DNA from: [Phialemoniopsis] sp. UDSM-2020
Lineage: Eukaryota > Ascomycota > Sordariomycetes > Thyridiales > Thyridiaceae
Length of the DNA: 64,000 nucleotides
Direction: 5' to 3'
Assembly: GCA_018873225.1 (NCBI GenBank)
Contig: JAEILZ010000003.1
Location: 1,860,001-1,924,000, forward strand
Shown here piece after piece: positions 22,045-33,864 of this stretch; the first letter of the stretch is position 1, and each line of letters begins with the position of its first letter. A program made the translations under genes and the position numbers. The notes below the pieces were generated by a model. The model made no database searches, was not told the origin of the DNA, and saw nothing but the letters and a program-made list of their open reading frames with translations.

Positions 22045-23134
22045 ATGGCGACTGATAGTCTAAGTGAGCCGCTCATTGAGAAGGAGAACGCAGAGTCTGT
22101 TAGAAAAAAATCAACGAGCAAGCCATTCAAAATTCTCTTCATCTTCCAAGTCATTACACTCTGCCTCCTACCAGTACTGTACATTCTAGGCTTCAAGGCA
22201 GGCTCCCGACAGCTGCCCAAGTTACCGACTCATCGTAAGTTCTTTCCCTCACTATATCACGAAGATGTGCAGAAACGTGGTATTGACTAGAAAATCAAGC
22301 CATAACCAAAGATGCGTTCAAGCTCAACCTCCAATCTCTGGACGACGCCTTCGACGTGAAAGACCCTGAGAATATGAGGTTCAAGGGGCTGCCGAGGCCT
22401 GAACTCGACGAAGCCTGGGAGGGCTTGCTGAAGCGTATGACAGTTTGTGACAGGCGAAAGGATCCCCTGAGGACTAACATGAATTATTTATCCAGACATG
22501 AACATACGTGTCCACCCTGACGAGGCACGCCAGTCCTCCAATTTCACTTCCGTCGAGCTCAATGATGGCACGGGCGACTTGCACGCTATGCCCACTGTCT
22601 TTCATGGACTGCACTGCTTAGTAAACCCCACCCATTATCCATGCTCTGTCCGGGATACTGAAGCCTAATTTGATTTTATCAGAAAACGATCCGCGAATAC
22701 TTCTTCCCCGAAGCCTACCCCGAAAGCTGGGAGCAGTTCAAGCCCCCATTCCCAGGTGGTATCAGTCGGCATATGGATCACTGCATAGAAAAGTATGTTT
22801 CCACACCACTTGCTGCGCCCAACCTCAATACTGACCTATAATGTAGTCTACGTCAAGCCCTGATGTGCCAGGGAGACATGGCATTGTACACATACGAGTG
22901 GTTGCCAGATCAGGAGGAGCCGAATGTAGTCACTGGGATGCAACACGTCTGTGCGGACTTCGGCAGCATACTAGAATGGTCCGAGAAGCGAAGCTATTCG
23001 ATCTACGATGGCCTATTGCAGAATCCGTATCGAGGTGAGACATGGTCCCCTTGAGCAGATCGCAGAGTCAATGGACTGACGCGTGGATGACAGACTACAC
23101 ATGGGACCCCCATGCCTGGGACCATGACCACTAA
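22045..23134 (+). CDS. UstYa-family (DUF3328) oxidase
   Basis: UstYa proteins are membrane-anchored, probably copper-dependent oxidases. They install C-O or C-C macrocyclic links in fungal RiPPs such as ustiloxins, asperipin, phomopsins and victorin. Six exons (22045-22234, 22291-22434, 22496-22620, 22683-22792, 22847-23034, 23094-23134) give 265 residues. A short cytosolic N-terminus precedes one membrane helix (about residues 30-50, ILFIFQVITLCLLPVLYIL). The lumenal domain carries both diagnostic HxxHC motifs, HGLHC (148-152) and HMDHC (183-187). Between them lies the family segment TIREYFFPEAYPE, and after them SLRQALMCQGDMALYTYEW. The gene ends in a His/Asp-rich tail. It is divergent from the repeat precursor. 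Only one UstYa copy is in the window. Confidence 0.92.
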
Positions 23135-23876
23135 ATTTCAAGCAGCGGCTAGCAACAGCAAGACGAAGAGAAGCAGCATCTGTGACATCGCGCTTGTCAG
23201 GCCACAAGGGACCAGGCGGCTTGGAGGATACAAAACATGGGCAATATTGATCAAAGCTAGAAAGTGGAGATCTACGCACCCCTGCTTGAGATCTGTTCAA
23301 TTCCCGACAGCCTGCCCCTGGGTACATACTTGCGAAGGTTTTATGGTCTGTAATCACCTACGTGTTGACTGAATAAGGAGGTTAATTATCATCAATTGTG
23401 GATTAATAGAAGACATTTTGCCCACATCGTAAGCACTAGAAAGCTGTCCAAAAGCGCCAGAAGATCCGGTAGCCTGGGTAGCTATGAAGTTGAATGAACG
23501 AATCCACCATAGATGCGTCGGTCTGGCACCCACGTGTCAACGCTAGTCCTTGATCCTCCATCCACCTCTCCATCAATCACCCTCATTTGAGCTGAGAATC
23601 GAGACTTCACATGGGTTGACCACGTGGTTTTGATAAGATCTCCACAGCTTCACGGCTATGATAGATCTGACAAGCTTTCCGAGAACCCCCTCTGCCCTCT
23701 CCCCGAAGTGCCAAAAGTGGTTCCCATAGATGTTGAAGTCGTTCACATCCACCGGTTGTAAAAGAGGAGCACAACGCTATGCGCCCGAGTATAAAAGCCA
23801 GGCCAGATTGGCTATGTTCTCCGTAGAATCCTAGTAGTTCAATTTTCAAGTGTGAGTCGAAACAATCGTTCATAAC
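23135..23876. other. Spacer between UstYa and SurE-like genes
   Basis: Contains the SurE-like promoter with a TATA element at 23790. Nothing else recognised. Confidence 0.5.
23790..23797 (+). promoter_or_regulatory. TATA box of the SurE-like gene
   Basis: TATAAAAG, 80 nt upstream of the ATG at 23877. Confidence 0.55.
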
Positions 23877-24842
23877 ATGAAGTCTTTCCTTACGGCTTCG
23901 CTCCTGGTCCAGGCCGCCCTGGGCCTGAACATCCTGCTCAACAACGACGATGGCTTCGGCGTCTCCAACATCCGCGAGTTCTACCGCCTACTCGTCGCCT
24001 CCGGCCACAACGTCTACATGGTCGCCCCAGCCGACCCCCAGTCCGGCCAGGGCGGCCGCATAGACTTCGCCACCTCGCCGGTGCTCGACAAGCCGACGCA
24101 GTACGACCTGATCCCGTCCGGCGCGCCATCCCTGGGCAAAGACCCGAACGACGACCACATCTGGTACTACCGCGGCACGCCGGCCGCCTGCACCATGGTC
24201 GCCCTCGACTACGTGCTGCCCAAGTTCGCCAACTTTTCCGTGCCGGACCTGTTCGTCTCGGGCCCCAACTTTGGCAACAACGTCGGCACGTTCGCCTTCA
24301 CGGGCTCCGGCACCATCGGCGCCACCTACACGGCCATCCAGCGCAACGTACCCGGCATTGCTTTCTCGGCCGCCAACCTCAAGGACTTTAGCTACAAGAA
24401 CATCACGACCGACGGCACGGACCCGGCGACCCTGGCCGCGGTGCAGGCCGTCCGCTTCATCGACACGGTCGCGCGCAAGGCCACGCCGGGCCAGCGCATC
24501 CTGCCGCTGGGCTACGGTATCAACGTTAACATCCCGGCCCTCGGCGACGCGTGCAAGCAGCCGCCCTTTGTGCAGTCGCGGTTCTCGGGCGGCTCCGGCA
24601 TGCCCAAGATGGTGTACATCGAGACCTCAGGCCTGATGCAGTTTGCCGGAGGCGACATCCTGGGCTACATCAGCGAGGGCGCGAACCAGTGCTTCAACGG
24701 CGACTGCGCGCTGCCCGGCGAGAGCGTCGTCGTCAAGGGCTGCTCGACTGCCGTGACTATCTTCACGGTCGACTACGACGCGCCTGCCAACGACAAGACC
24801 GCCGCAGTGCAGAAGCTGTTTACGTCTGAGTGCGGTCGCTGA
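23877..24842 (+). CDS. Secreted SurE-like acid phosphatase/nucleotidase
   Basis: Single exon, 321 residues. A signal peptide (MKSFLTASLLVQAALG) is followed at once by the SurE fold: LNILLNNDDGFGVSNIREFYR with the metal-binding Asp pair, VYMVAPADPQSGQGG with the conserved serine, and FVSGPNFGNNVGTFAFTGSGTIGAT with the conserved asparagine. SurE proteins are metal-dependent phosphatases acting on nucleoside monophosphates. Fungi have secreted versions of unknown biological substrate. Codon use is very GC-rich compared with the adjacent UstYa gene. Position beside the RiPP pair may be coincidental; no known dikaritin pathway uses SurE, so I do not count it as a cluster member. Confidence 0.88.
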   Translation: MKSFLTASLLVQAALGLNILLNNDDGFGVSNIREFYRLLVASGHNVYMVAPADPQSGQGGRIDFATSPVLDKPTQYDLIPSGAPSLGKDPNDDHIWYYRGTPAACTMVALDYVLPKFANFSVPDLFVSGPNFGNNVGTFAFTGSGTIGATYTAIQRNVPGIAFSAANLKDFSYKNITTDGTDPATLAAVQAVRFIDTVARKATPGQRILPLGYGINVNIPALGDACKQPPFVQSRFSGGSGMPKMVYIETSGLMQFAGGDILGYISEGANQCFNGDCALPGESVVVKGCSTAVTIFTVDYDAPANDKTAAVQKLFTSECGR

Positions 24843-25148
24843 GAGGAATATCGGCATTGACTAAAGACGCACGTGGCATCACAATGGCTACTTTATCATA
24901 CTTCAGGGAAATATTCATGGTAGATATGAAGATGTTGCATTCCAAAAAGAGATGTGCCGCCTATGCAGAGTTCGCCTCGCGGCAAGTTCTAGAGTTCATG
25001 ACTTCCAAAAAAAGAAAAGAGATCGCTCGACTTAAATGGACAGGAAAATAAGCAAGAAAACAAGAAAAAGAATCTTTGCAGCCAAAATCGTTATGCCGGT
25101 TCGCTCTTATCTATACCTCCCTCCCTCCCTTCTTTCTGTCATGCTTTC
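24843..25148. other. Convergent 3' spacer between SurE-like and amidoligase genes
   Basis: About 300 bp carrying both 3' UTRs. An A-rich tract (25003-25076) and a CTCCC repeat (25117-25132) are the only features. Confidence 0.5.
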
Positions 25149-26603
25149 TCATTGCATGCAATCGTAATTCGTGCGCACTTTGTTCAGCAGCGACTCGCTG
25201 TCGGACGCCTCGACCCCGAGCCGGCGCATGAACTCGGCGAACTCGGCGTCGAGCGGCGCGGCGCCGTCGTCGCAGTCGTAGCCCCCGGCTCGGCTCAGCA
25301 GGTACTTAACCACGTTGACGAAGCGCGCCTCGTGCTCCGAGGTCGCCGTCTCGGCGAGGGTACAGCACACATTCACCCAGGCCAGGATAAGGTCTGCGTC
25401 GAGCGTACCCTCGAGCACGCGGAACTCGATGGTGCGGGGCCCCGTCCGCGCGCGGTCGTCCTCCTCGCCGAGCGCGCTGAAGTTGAAGCCGAGGCGGCGG
25501 TACTGCCGCTCCCGGCCCGACAGCAGCTTGCCGAGCTCGACGGTCGAGGTCGTGAGCCAGATGGCCTTGAGCGCGTCGTGCTGGTCGGCGTCCTCGACGC
25601 CGAGGCGCCGCCAGGCCGCGGCGAGGTACGACTCGAACTCGTCGCTCTGGTTGGTGAGGAGGTGCTGCCGGAAGTCCTCGCCCTTAGCGAGGCTCAGGGC
25701 CAGGCGGCTGTGCTTGCGCAGCTCGGCGCCCCAGGTGTAGATGTTGCGGAAGTTGGGCGAGCGCGGGTCGCGGATCTTGCGCAGGACGGGCTCGGCGAGC
25801 CAGAGCAGCGTCGCGAGGCGCTTGAAGGTGAGCAGGGTGAACGGCAGGCCGTCGTTGCGGCCGACGTGGACGTGCACGTCGCACGTGTAGTTGACGGTGG
25901 CGCGGTGCGGGTAGCGCACGCTGTGCACGACGTCGCGCACTGCCTGGGGCACGGCCGGGTCCTTCCACCACAGCTTCGGGGAGCACAGCTCGAGCGGGAC
26001 CCAGAGCAGGTCGGCGCAGCGCAGGTCGACCTCGACGGGCTCGGCCGAGTTTGCCTTTTTCACGATCCAGTGCGTCTGCCAGAACTCGCGCTCCTGCCGC
26101 TTCTCGTCCTGGATCTTGTGGATGGTGATGGCGCGCTTCTTGCCGTGCACGCGGATACTCTCGGCGATATCGCTGTATGCGTCACGGTGCAGCTGCGCGA
26201 TGGCCTGCTGGTCACCGCCGACGGCGGCGCCGCTGGTGGTGGTGGCGTCGGAGGACCGGTGGCGCGGGACGAGGAACTTGAACTCGAGGCCGGCGCAGAT
26301 GTCGTCGGCCGTGTCCACGACGGCGGCGCCGAAAGATGCGGGGCGCTTAGCCTCCTTGGGGACGGGGCCTGTCATCATGCGGCCTGCATTGGTGGGCGGC
26401 ACGGCGGCGGCGGTAGCAAGTGCAGCGGTCATCGGCATGTGCAGGGACAGGGTCAGGGACGAGGGCGGCGGCGGCGGCTGCTTGAGCATTGGCATTGGCT
26501 GCATGTGCCCTGTTGCTGCTGCTGCTGCTGGGGTCTGATGGAGGTGCTGCTGTTGCGTAACCGAAGCGACTATATACTCGGCTTTCCTCGACAGCTTTGT
26601 CAT
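25149..26603 (-). CDS. Putative amidoligase (glutamine-synthetase/GCS-like fold)
   Basis: Single exon, 484 residues from ATG at 26603. The first 100 residues are low-complexity (QQQ, poly-Ala, poly-Pro). The catalytic region starts at CAGLEFKFLVPRH, where the family has a G-x-E-x-E-F strand. It continues with LLWVPLELCSPKLW, the Cys/His motif TCDVHVHVGR, FKRLATLLWLAEPVL, and TIEFRVLEGTLDADLILAWV near the C-terminus. These are the hallmarks of the putative amidoligase family, predicted to join carboxylates to amines using ATP. Fungi carry many paralogues of unknown substrate. It ends convergently with the SurE-like gene. I do not see why it would be part of the RiPP pathway, though amide formation on a peptide is chemically conceivable. 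The upstream ATG choice is uncertain because of the low-complexity N-terminus. Confidence 0.8.
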   Translation of the reverse strand: MTKLSRKAEYIVASVTQQQHLHQTPAAAAATGHMQPMPMLKQPPPPPSSLTLSLHMPMTAALATAAAVPPTNAGRMMTGPVPKEAKRPASFGAAVVDTADDICAGLEFKFLVPRHRSSDATTTSGAAVGGDQQAIAQLHRDAYSDIAESIRVHGKKRAITIHKIQDEKRQEREFWQTHWIVKKANSAEPVEVDLRCADLLWVPLELCSPKLWWKDPAVPQAVRDVVHSVRYPHRATVNYTCDVHVHVGRNDGLPFTLLTFKRLATLLWLAEPVLRKIRDPRSPNFRNIYTWGAELRKHSRLALSLAKGEDFRQHLLTNQSDEFESYLAAAWRRLGVEDADQHDALKAIWLTTSTVELGKLLSGRERQYRRLGFNFSALGEEDDRARTGPRTIEFRVLEGTLDADLILAWVNVCCTLAETATSEHEARFVNVVKYLLSRAGGYDCDDGAAPLDAEFAEFMRRLGVEASDSESLLNKVRTNYDCMQ

Positions 26604-29600
26604 CTTGATACGTGTGCTGAAACGGAAGGGATATCTGGACTGTGATATACGGCTCTGAGTCGGAGATATCAGTCTGGTCTTGACTTATAAGCCCGGTGCA
26701 TGACGGTTTGTGGGTCGGTTCCGGAAAGACCGTACCGCGGTAGTGTGGCTCTTGGCCCTCGTGTCGTTGGTGTGGGGATTTGGCACGGATGCGGGACGGC
26801 GATTCTTGGGGTAGTATATGACTAGGAGGAGGAGGGTGAAAGAGATGGAGAACAATGGGTGAGTATGTGCGTATGTGTGAGTGGTAGTATAGAGAAGCAG
26901 TACTTGCAGCAAAAGCAGCAGGCGGGCATGGGGCAGCTGGAAAAGAAAGAAGCCGGACGACCACGACGCAGACTCGCAGGAAGACGAGCCTCGACTTTTT
27001 GAAATAAACGAGAAAATACTCACGCTTTGTCTGCAGGTTTGCAGACAGGCAGGCGACGAGAAGGGCAAGGCAGTGAGTTGGATGACAGGCCGGGGCGCAT
27101 TGGCCCTCCCGAGCCGACCGATATTAGCAGCAGCGAGCGGCCATGGAGGCCAGCATAACGGGCGGGAGGGCGGACGGATGTTGGTTGGCGGTGGAGCTGC
27201 GGGGGACTAGAGGAACGAACGGCTGTTGGGTTGGTCGTCTGGAGTGTGTGTGGAGGAGAGGAGAGGAGAGGAGAGGAGGCGATTCGGCGTTGGGCAATCG
27301 ACACACCACACAGTCTCTCCCGTAGTAGACAAGTTCTACATACATAAGCCAGTGACCAAGAGGGTCGGAGGGCGCTCTTCTCTGGCCATCCAATGTCTGT
27401 CACTCTGGTGTGTGTCTGCCCGCCGCACCATCACCCGGCCACGTCAACCAGCGAGCTAGCAAGCAGGCAAGCAAACAGGGTGAGCAGCTAAGCTAAGCTG
27501 ACCTGACCTGACCTGGCTTCCTCTCTGCAGAGCAGAGGGCCGTTGGCCGATGACTGTATGCCCTCGTCTTGCTTTGATAGTCACTCTGGCTGTGGATGAT
27601 GATGTGTGTAGCTTGGGAGCTGCAGCGACACGCAATGCCAAAATGCTGGTACCCCCACGCTTGGCGGAAACCGGAAATCGTCGGGTGGTACCGAACCCTT
27701 CTTGAAAAGAACCGTTGGCAAACCAGACCCAAGAAAAAGGACCTGAGGAAATTCCTCGATTTCGTCAATGCTCTCGGACGGGACCCAGAATCCCAGGTGA
27801 GCAGCGATCGAGTCGGTCAGTGCGTGTGTTTCCAAAACGACAGGTCATCGTCGTCAGGTGCTCCGGCATGGAGGAGGGCAAAGCACATCTGTTGGTTCAT
27901 CAATGTGTCCCCAAAAGAGGGGTTTGAAATGATGGATGAAGAGGAGGAGGAGTAGCAGTAGCCGCAGGAGAAGGAGAGAGGTGAGGGGAAAAAGACGCCC
28001 CAAAATCCCAATCGCATCAAATGAGAACATCAGGAATAGCTCTCTCCTCACTCCCTCGCCCATTCTTTGTCATTGCGCAAAAGATAGGGAACATCCCAAA
28101 CGGGAATGGTCGTCGGCTCTGGAAACGTCCAAACGCCGGCTGCTGAACCAAGGTTCCATCGCTATTTTTGAGGCAATTTTAGCAAGCCAAGCTATGTATC
28201 AGGATAACGAATTCGACGTTTGCACGCCCGCAGTGACGTGCGCACGACAGAGGTACACAAGATGCCTCCTGCTACACGTCTGATCGCCCCCCCTCGTCCC
28301 TCGTCCTTCCATTGATCAGCATCCGATCCAGCACAACATTGAGTCCCCCGTCCTGTAGTGGTTGTCGTCCGACATGTCTCGAGGACCACGTGTTCTGCCG
28401 TGCCTCGCACGAAGTTCGACGATGCATCCTGGGCGGACATGGACCTCGCAATCCCTGGTCGTCTCGTCTGGCGATGGTGGATTCGTGCCTCACTCCATGT
28501 CACTCCCTCACCTGTCGTCATCAGCGATCACATGTCATGCCCATCCTAGGCCAGCCCAACGACTGACCATCTCTATCTGGTCGTCTCTTCTCATACCCTC
28601 CTCATACGCCCGACAGCCACCGGTTTCCCTGTCGTTCCCTACTTCCCACTAATGCCGTGCCATGGCTTATGCCGCCATCTCATCTATCACAAATGACATA
28701 CCATATGACAGCCGACACCCGCACCTCCTCGACGATAGGCTCTGTGCCCGGGCGCTACCCAGGCGGCTCCCGGTGCGGAAGGCCAGACCAGCCCTTTGCG
28801 CCAAGTGGTGTTGCGATGCTTGCGAATTATCGCCAAAGCGGCCCGAAAGGTCTGGCCACCCTCAAGTGCCACCATCTCTCCAATTGACCACTTCCATCTG
28901 GCACGATATTGGAGTAAGCAACCATCATTCAAACCGGTAGTGGTCTTTGTGACACCGTGATATAATCCGGGGTCATCGCATCCGCGCGTGGAAGCCCTTC
29001 TAGGATCCCAGATCTCGATTCATGCGTGCTGCGTCACATCATCCAAGCGCGCAATATCAAGACCGAACAGCAACTGATAAAAGTTCATCTGTACTTTCTT
29101 CCTCAATAATCCCATCGACATTCATAGCGTTCCATTCCTACTACCCTGCGAAACATCGAAAGGTTGCCGTGGATATCCGCTTTCCGTCCCAACCCTGGAA
29201 TCCTGGTATGGAGCATTGCGCAACCTTGGTCGAGCATCTACGGTTGTTGCAGATCTGCGACATGTTGATTTGTCCGAGAGCGTCGACTTTTCCGGGTCAC
29301 TCGAAAAAATCGAGAATTCGATTCCGAGTCCCGAACAAGACCACCATCTCTGTGTGCCATTGTGACGGTCCATGATTGGTACTGTTGGGTGCCTAGTTCG
29401 TGATATCACACGTCTGACAATTCCGCAGACAATTCCCTGCTTTTCTTTTTCTCGATCTGGGGACAAATTCTGCATGACAGACTTGCGGCTGACACACGCC
29501 TCGTCGTCTGACGAAGATCTAAAGAAGGCCTGGCTTGCACAATGTCGGAAGCTGTCATCGAACGGGAGTGGCTGACTTGTGTCTCTGCCACCCGACAGGC

Positions 29601-31472
29601 AGTTTTCGACATGACGCCAGATCTACACTAGACGATCGCATAGACATTCAAGAGAGGAAGGTCACAAAGGAGCTACGTTCAGGTGGGGGTTCATCACAGA
29701 ACATGGAGCTTGTCACCCCCAACTTCTTACTAGTCGATATGACCTCCAGGGCTGAACAGGGTCAATAGTCCTCCGTGGGGTGAATCGCGCATAGCCACGG
29801 TGTGCGGACAGACTGTGAAGATGCATCAGTCTCCACCTAGAAAAGACCCTTGGCCAAAGGAAAAGTGTCGTCGGCGCACGGCATCATGCTGTGATTTGCT
29901 TTTGCGATATGTGCATCGATCTGCCCCGTCAGACGCAAAAGGCTTGCATAAGTCGCAAATCGCGTCATGGAGCGGACAGACCCTAGCCCAGCTGGGGGAT
30001 AGACAGCAAAAGGAGAGGAGAAAAAGCAAATATCACATCCGAGACACCTGTCAGAATGATAGAGTATGGTCACATGGCGCGTAAACATAGTTTGAGGCGT
30101 CTGCCAAATTGAATGGAGATAACACGCACGCAAGGCAATCGACGTCAGTCAAGACCCAACCCATGGGCTGACCTCATGTCCTGCATATCCAGGCTGCAGA
30201 GCTACCAATGAACATCCACGTTGCTGCCGGGGTTGTGGTGAACATTGCTTTTTCCCTATCTCCGGATTTGTATCAATGGCAAGCAGTTGGGCCAGTGCAT
30301 CGTGCGCTTGTCTGGTCCCCAACCGCCCGTCTTCACATCCAATTGACACAAGACATGTCAGAGCCAGATGCCAACTGTCAGCGCTATAGCTTCACATGAT
30401 GGCTAACACCTCGAGAGAACTGGGCTTTCCTTGTCTACGGTTGCATCATAGTGTCGAAATGAACATGATCCGCCTGCGCTGTAAGACATCGGCATGCCAC
30501 TACTGCAGGTTGCGCCCTGTGTCGTGGTCCAAAATCCGGGATACCAGACGGAGACCATGCTCGCAATGATTGGCCAGCAGACATAAAATTCAGGGTATTT
30601 TGGTACCTAGCGACCGGCCAGTCGGCATCCTGGGTTGACACAAAGTGCATTTTGAAAGTCAGTCTCGGTGTTCGGCTCGACCGGCGATATCGGTCATGTC
30701 AAGATCGAAAAGCGTCCTGACATTGGCGGCTCGCATAGTTGTCTCCTTGACGTTGAAGACAGCGGTCAACAGCAGCTTCCGGGCTTGCAGCTGTGCAACA
30801 GATGCACACATGTTGCAGGTTGCCGTCGATCGGAATCGCGGAACGTGCGATGGTGGCAGGTGTCAAGCTGCCAAAGATGATACTTCGTATTGGGTGCGCA
30901 CGGGTACGCACCGCAAAGTATTGCAAAGCATGAGCGTGATGAATAGAAATGGCATGATGGAACGATCAACTTCAAGTGATTTATTTCTGTGCATCTAGGT
31001 ATGGTCCGGTTGTCGGAGTTGTGGACGGAGAGACAAGGGAGCAGCTTACATGCCTCATCAGACCACGAACCTTCACCAACAGAAGCGGAATATGAACACA
31101 GCCGGGAGTAATACTGCCACTTACGGCCATAGATGGTAGAAAATTCGGGATCCCGTCCGCTCTCCCTTAGACAAGCTGCCAATCGCCGAATCAGTACTCA
31201 GGTCGGTGACGACTGGGGAATCCTCGGTGCTGTAAGTTTTTGCCTTTTCCTTTTGCCCATCTGTTGCAATATTGAACGATAGAAGCCCGCAAGTAAAGAA
31301 AGAGGCTTGCTTTGTGCACCAGTCAAGTCGCAAATCCTGTGAAACATGAAAATGGAACGGGGCATGCCTGTCAACGGCAACGCACCTAGCCGTCATCGTT
31401 GAGGTGTAACCCGTCACAGCATAATGATCTGATTGCTCGCGGTACCGGACTCCTTTCCCCGTCGTGCTAATA
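26604..31472. other. 4.9-kb gene-free stretch
   Basis: The left kilobase (26604-27600) is pyrimidine-rich on the minus strand and suits a long promoter/5' leader for the amidoligase gene. It includes a GGAGA microsatellite (27252-27279). Further right, several ORFs of 60-120 codons exist on both strands, but none shows family motifs, signal peptide plus intron structure, or codon bias. I see no tRNA, transposase, reverse transcriptase or terminal repeats. An unrecognised lncRNA or species-specific gene cannot be excluded. Confidence 0.5.
27252..27279 (+). repeat. GGAGA microsatellite
   Basis: About five perfect copies of the pentamer GGAGA in the presumed leader/promoter of the amidoligase gene. 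Confidence 0.8.
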
Positions 31473-33864
31473 TCATACATCGTAGAGAAACAATTCCGGA
31501 TTCCCAATTCCGTCAAACGATATGCCCGAGATGAACTCCTCCCACATCTTCCATGACTCATCGTCGATACCGTCTGCCGGCATCGCCCCAGTCACCACTT
31601 GGTCAGACGTATCAAAAGTCAGATTGCCGATCGATGACTGATCACCCTCCCAGAACTGAGGCTGCAGCGTCGCCGGTGTAGCGAGAGAAGCAGCGGCCGA
31701 CGCCCCTCCGACCTCGGAGCCATCAAGGTCGCCCGCGGGAACATTAAGCCCGGGCGTCGCGCCGCCACCCGTCGCCAACAGCGACTCTACCCGCATCCGC
31801 GTCCGCCGCATCAAGTTCTCGAGCGGCGGATGTGAAGTGACGGCCCCCGCGGCGGCCATGGCGGCCCGGTGCCGTGCGTACGCCGCCTCGACGAGCGGCC
31901 AGGCGCGCCCCACGAGCCCCGCGTCCGTGCAGGCGCAGCACCCGGCGAAGGCGAGGGCCAGCGCGTGCCAGGGGATGTTGACGCACCAGCGGTAACCCTC
32001 GCCGCGCGGGTCCGTGTGCATGAGGTGCGCCTCGTCGAGAACAGTGAGGGTCAGGCGGAGGAGCTCTACGCTGTCGACCGGAGGAGCAGTGGCAGGAGTG
32101 TTGGTAGAGTTTTGGGTCATGCGTGACGGTGGTGACGGCCGGATTGGGCAGAGGGTGGCTAGGTTTGACGCTGCTCTTAGGAGCTGGATGTTGTGGTAGG
32201 TGAACCAGGCGTATGTCGATGCGTCTGGGTCGCAGTAATGGGAGAGGTGGTCTAATTGGCGGTCGCATGTCTCAAGCAATGTTTGCCGTGTTTCTGTAGA
32301 GCTTCCTAATTTTGATATGGTGGTGCCGTCCGGCAGGCTTTGTCCTGTTTGTATCGTCGAAACAGCCATGCGACCAAGCGGTAGCGCGTAGTAAGACATG
32401 AGTGAGAAGGATGTGTCCGTCAGCGCTTCTTTATCTGTCATGAGCACCGTTGTATTCGTGTCAAAGTCGTCATCGTCGATGTTCGCTGGGAGAGCCAACA
32501 CTCTGCCATCATCTTCGATAGAATTGGTGAGCGGTGATGATCGTTGCCCGAAGCACACCTGAAGGTCGAGCACCGAGAGATAGAACCATAGCCGTTTGCG
32601 CATCTGGTCGTCAAAGAAGTTGAAGTTCTCCGGCTTGTTACCATCCAACGAGGTGGGAAAGCATATGGGCCTTGCCAGTCGGACGGCCAGAGCGACAAGT
32701 GTCCAGACTGGCCGACTTCGCTCTGCTGCTCTTCGCGCCGCCTGTCATCGAACGCGCTCATTAGTAGAGCAACCGCGATGATCTTGAGAAGTACGTACCA
32801 GATACAAGACGAATGCTTGCAAGACCGTCATGTCTCGTGTCGCAAGTAGCTCGGCAGCATCCAGAGCCGCCTCACACGCCCTTCGGCATTTTGCAACCAT
32901 CTCAGACTTGTTGGTTTTAAATGAAACCTCGCACTGATTCTCCGTCATGCTGTTGGCGGCAGAGTAGCATATTGCTGCTGCGAGGGCTTGAGTTGCGGGA
33001 TGGCCTGTCGGGTACTTCAAATATGACTGCCCCTGCATTATCCATCTAGTCAAGGACGGACGATGCAGGACCTTGATGATGGGATCAACCTGTTTGAGAA
33101 AGATCTCACACAGTATTCTCGACGCCTCTGGGTTGCAGACCGAGGTTGCAGCACCCTCTGAGCCACCAAGGCTAAGCAGCAACATGCCACCATCAACTGA
33201 ACTCGGAGTATACGTGGGCTGGTAGGGTTTGGATGTCACGGCTGGACCTCCACTGATCTCTCTTCGAAGTTCACGTATCTGTGACCAGCTTAGTGGGCAT
33301 TGCTGTGAGCAGTGTTCATTGACTGACCTCTTTGGCTAGACTGCTCCACGACCCATCGTCTTGTAGTGACGATATAGACGGTGCGTACGTGGGACTGATA
33401 GCTGACGGCACCGGCTGCTCTGAAGCTAGGCTCGCTGGCGTATAAACGCCTCGTGAAATTGGTTGGACTCCCTAAACTGAGTCAAAGACCTGCTCTACCC
33501 TTCAAACGCTTAAGCTTACATGGTTCACAGGAGATACTATCTTGGCGCTCAAATTCTCAATGAGCGTTTCCAGCTTATGGACGCGATCGGCCAGGCCTTG
33601 GTCGTCAGATGAGGTCGTGTTGTCGCCAGCTTGTTCGGGCTGTGGCGGCGGCGACGGGACTTGCGAGCGCTGTGCATGTCGGCCCCTTGGATGTCGGAGG
33701 CGACGCACCGGGATGCATCTGGCGCCCGACGAGATACAATTGGCGCATGGCTCCTGTTTGTCGCACTTGACCTTGCGCGTACGGCAGAGCTCGCAGCTGA
33801 GCTGCGGCGCTGTCGTCCGGGTGTTCCGGCGGCGGCCTTTCTGGCCTGAAGTTTCATCTCCCAT
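31473..33864 (-). CDS. Zn2Cys6 transcription factor with fungal-TF domain
   Basis: Four exons (33864-33520, 33471-33328, 33278-32799, 32741-31473) give 745 residues. The zinc cluster near the N-terminus reads LSCELCRTRKVKCDKQEPCANCISSGARC with six cysteines. A coiled-coil-like stretch follows (RVHKLETLIENLSAKI). The fungal-specific TF domain covers roughly residues 200-480, including ILCEIFLKQVDPIIKVLHRPS, the helix ending TRDMTVLQAFVLYL, and DDQMRKRLWFYLSVLDLQ. The C-terminal part is Ser/Thr/Ala-rich with an acidic end (DDESWKMWEEF), a plausible activation region. A longer upstream reading frame exists, but MGDETSGQKG at 33864 is the first ATG in a sensible context. It is divergent from a DHA1 transporter 503 bp away, so it probably controls that gene. 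Confidence 0.87.

Noticed and set aside
25152..26645. 497-codon open frame on the plus strand
   Set aside because: It is antisense to the amidoligase gene, whose translation has clear family motifs; the frame is open only because of high GC3 on the other strand.
27596..27955. 119-codon plus-strand frame ending in poly-Glu
   Set aside because: Low-complexity end, no family similarity, in a presumed leader/promoter tract.
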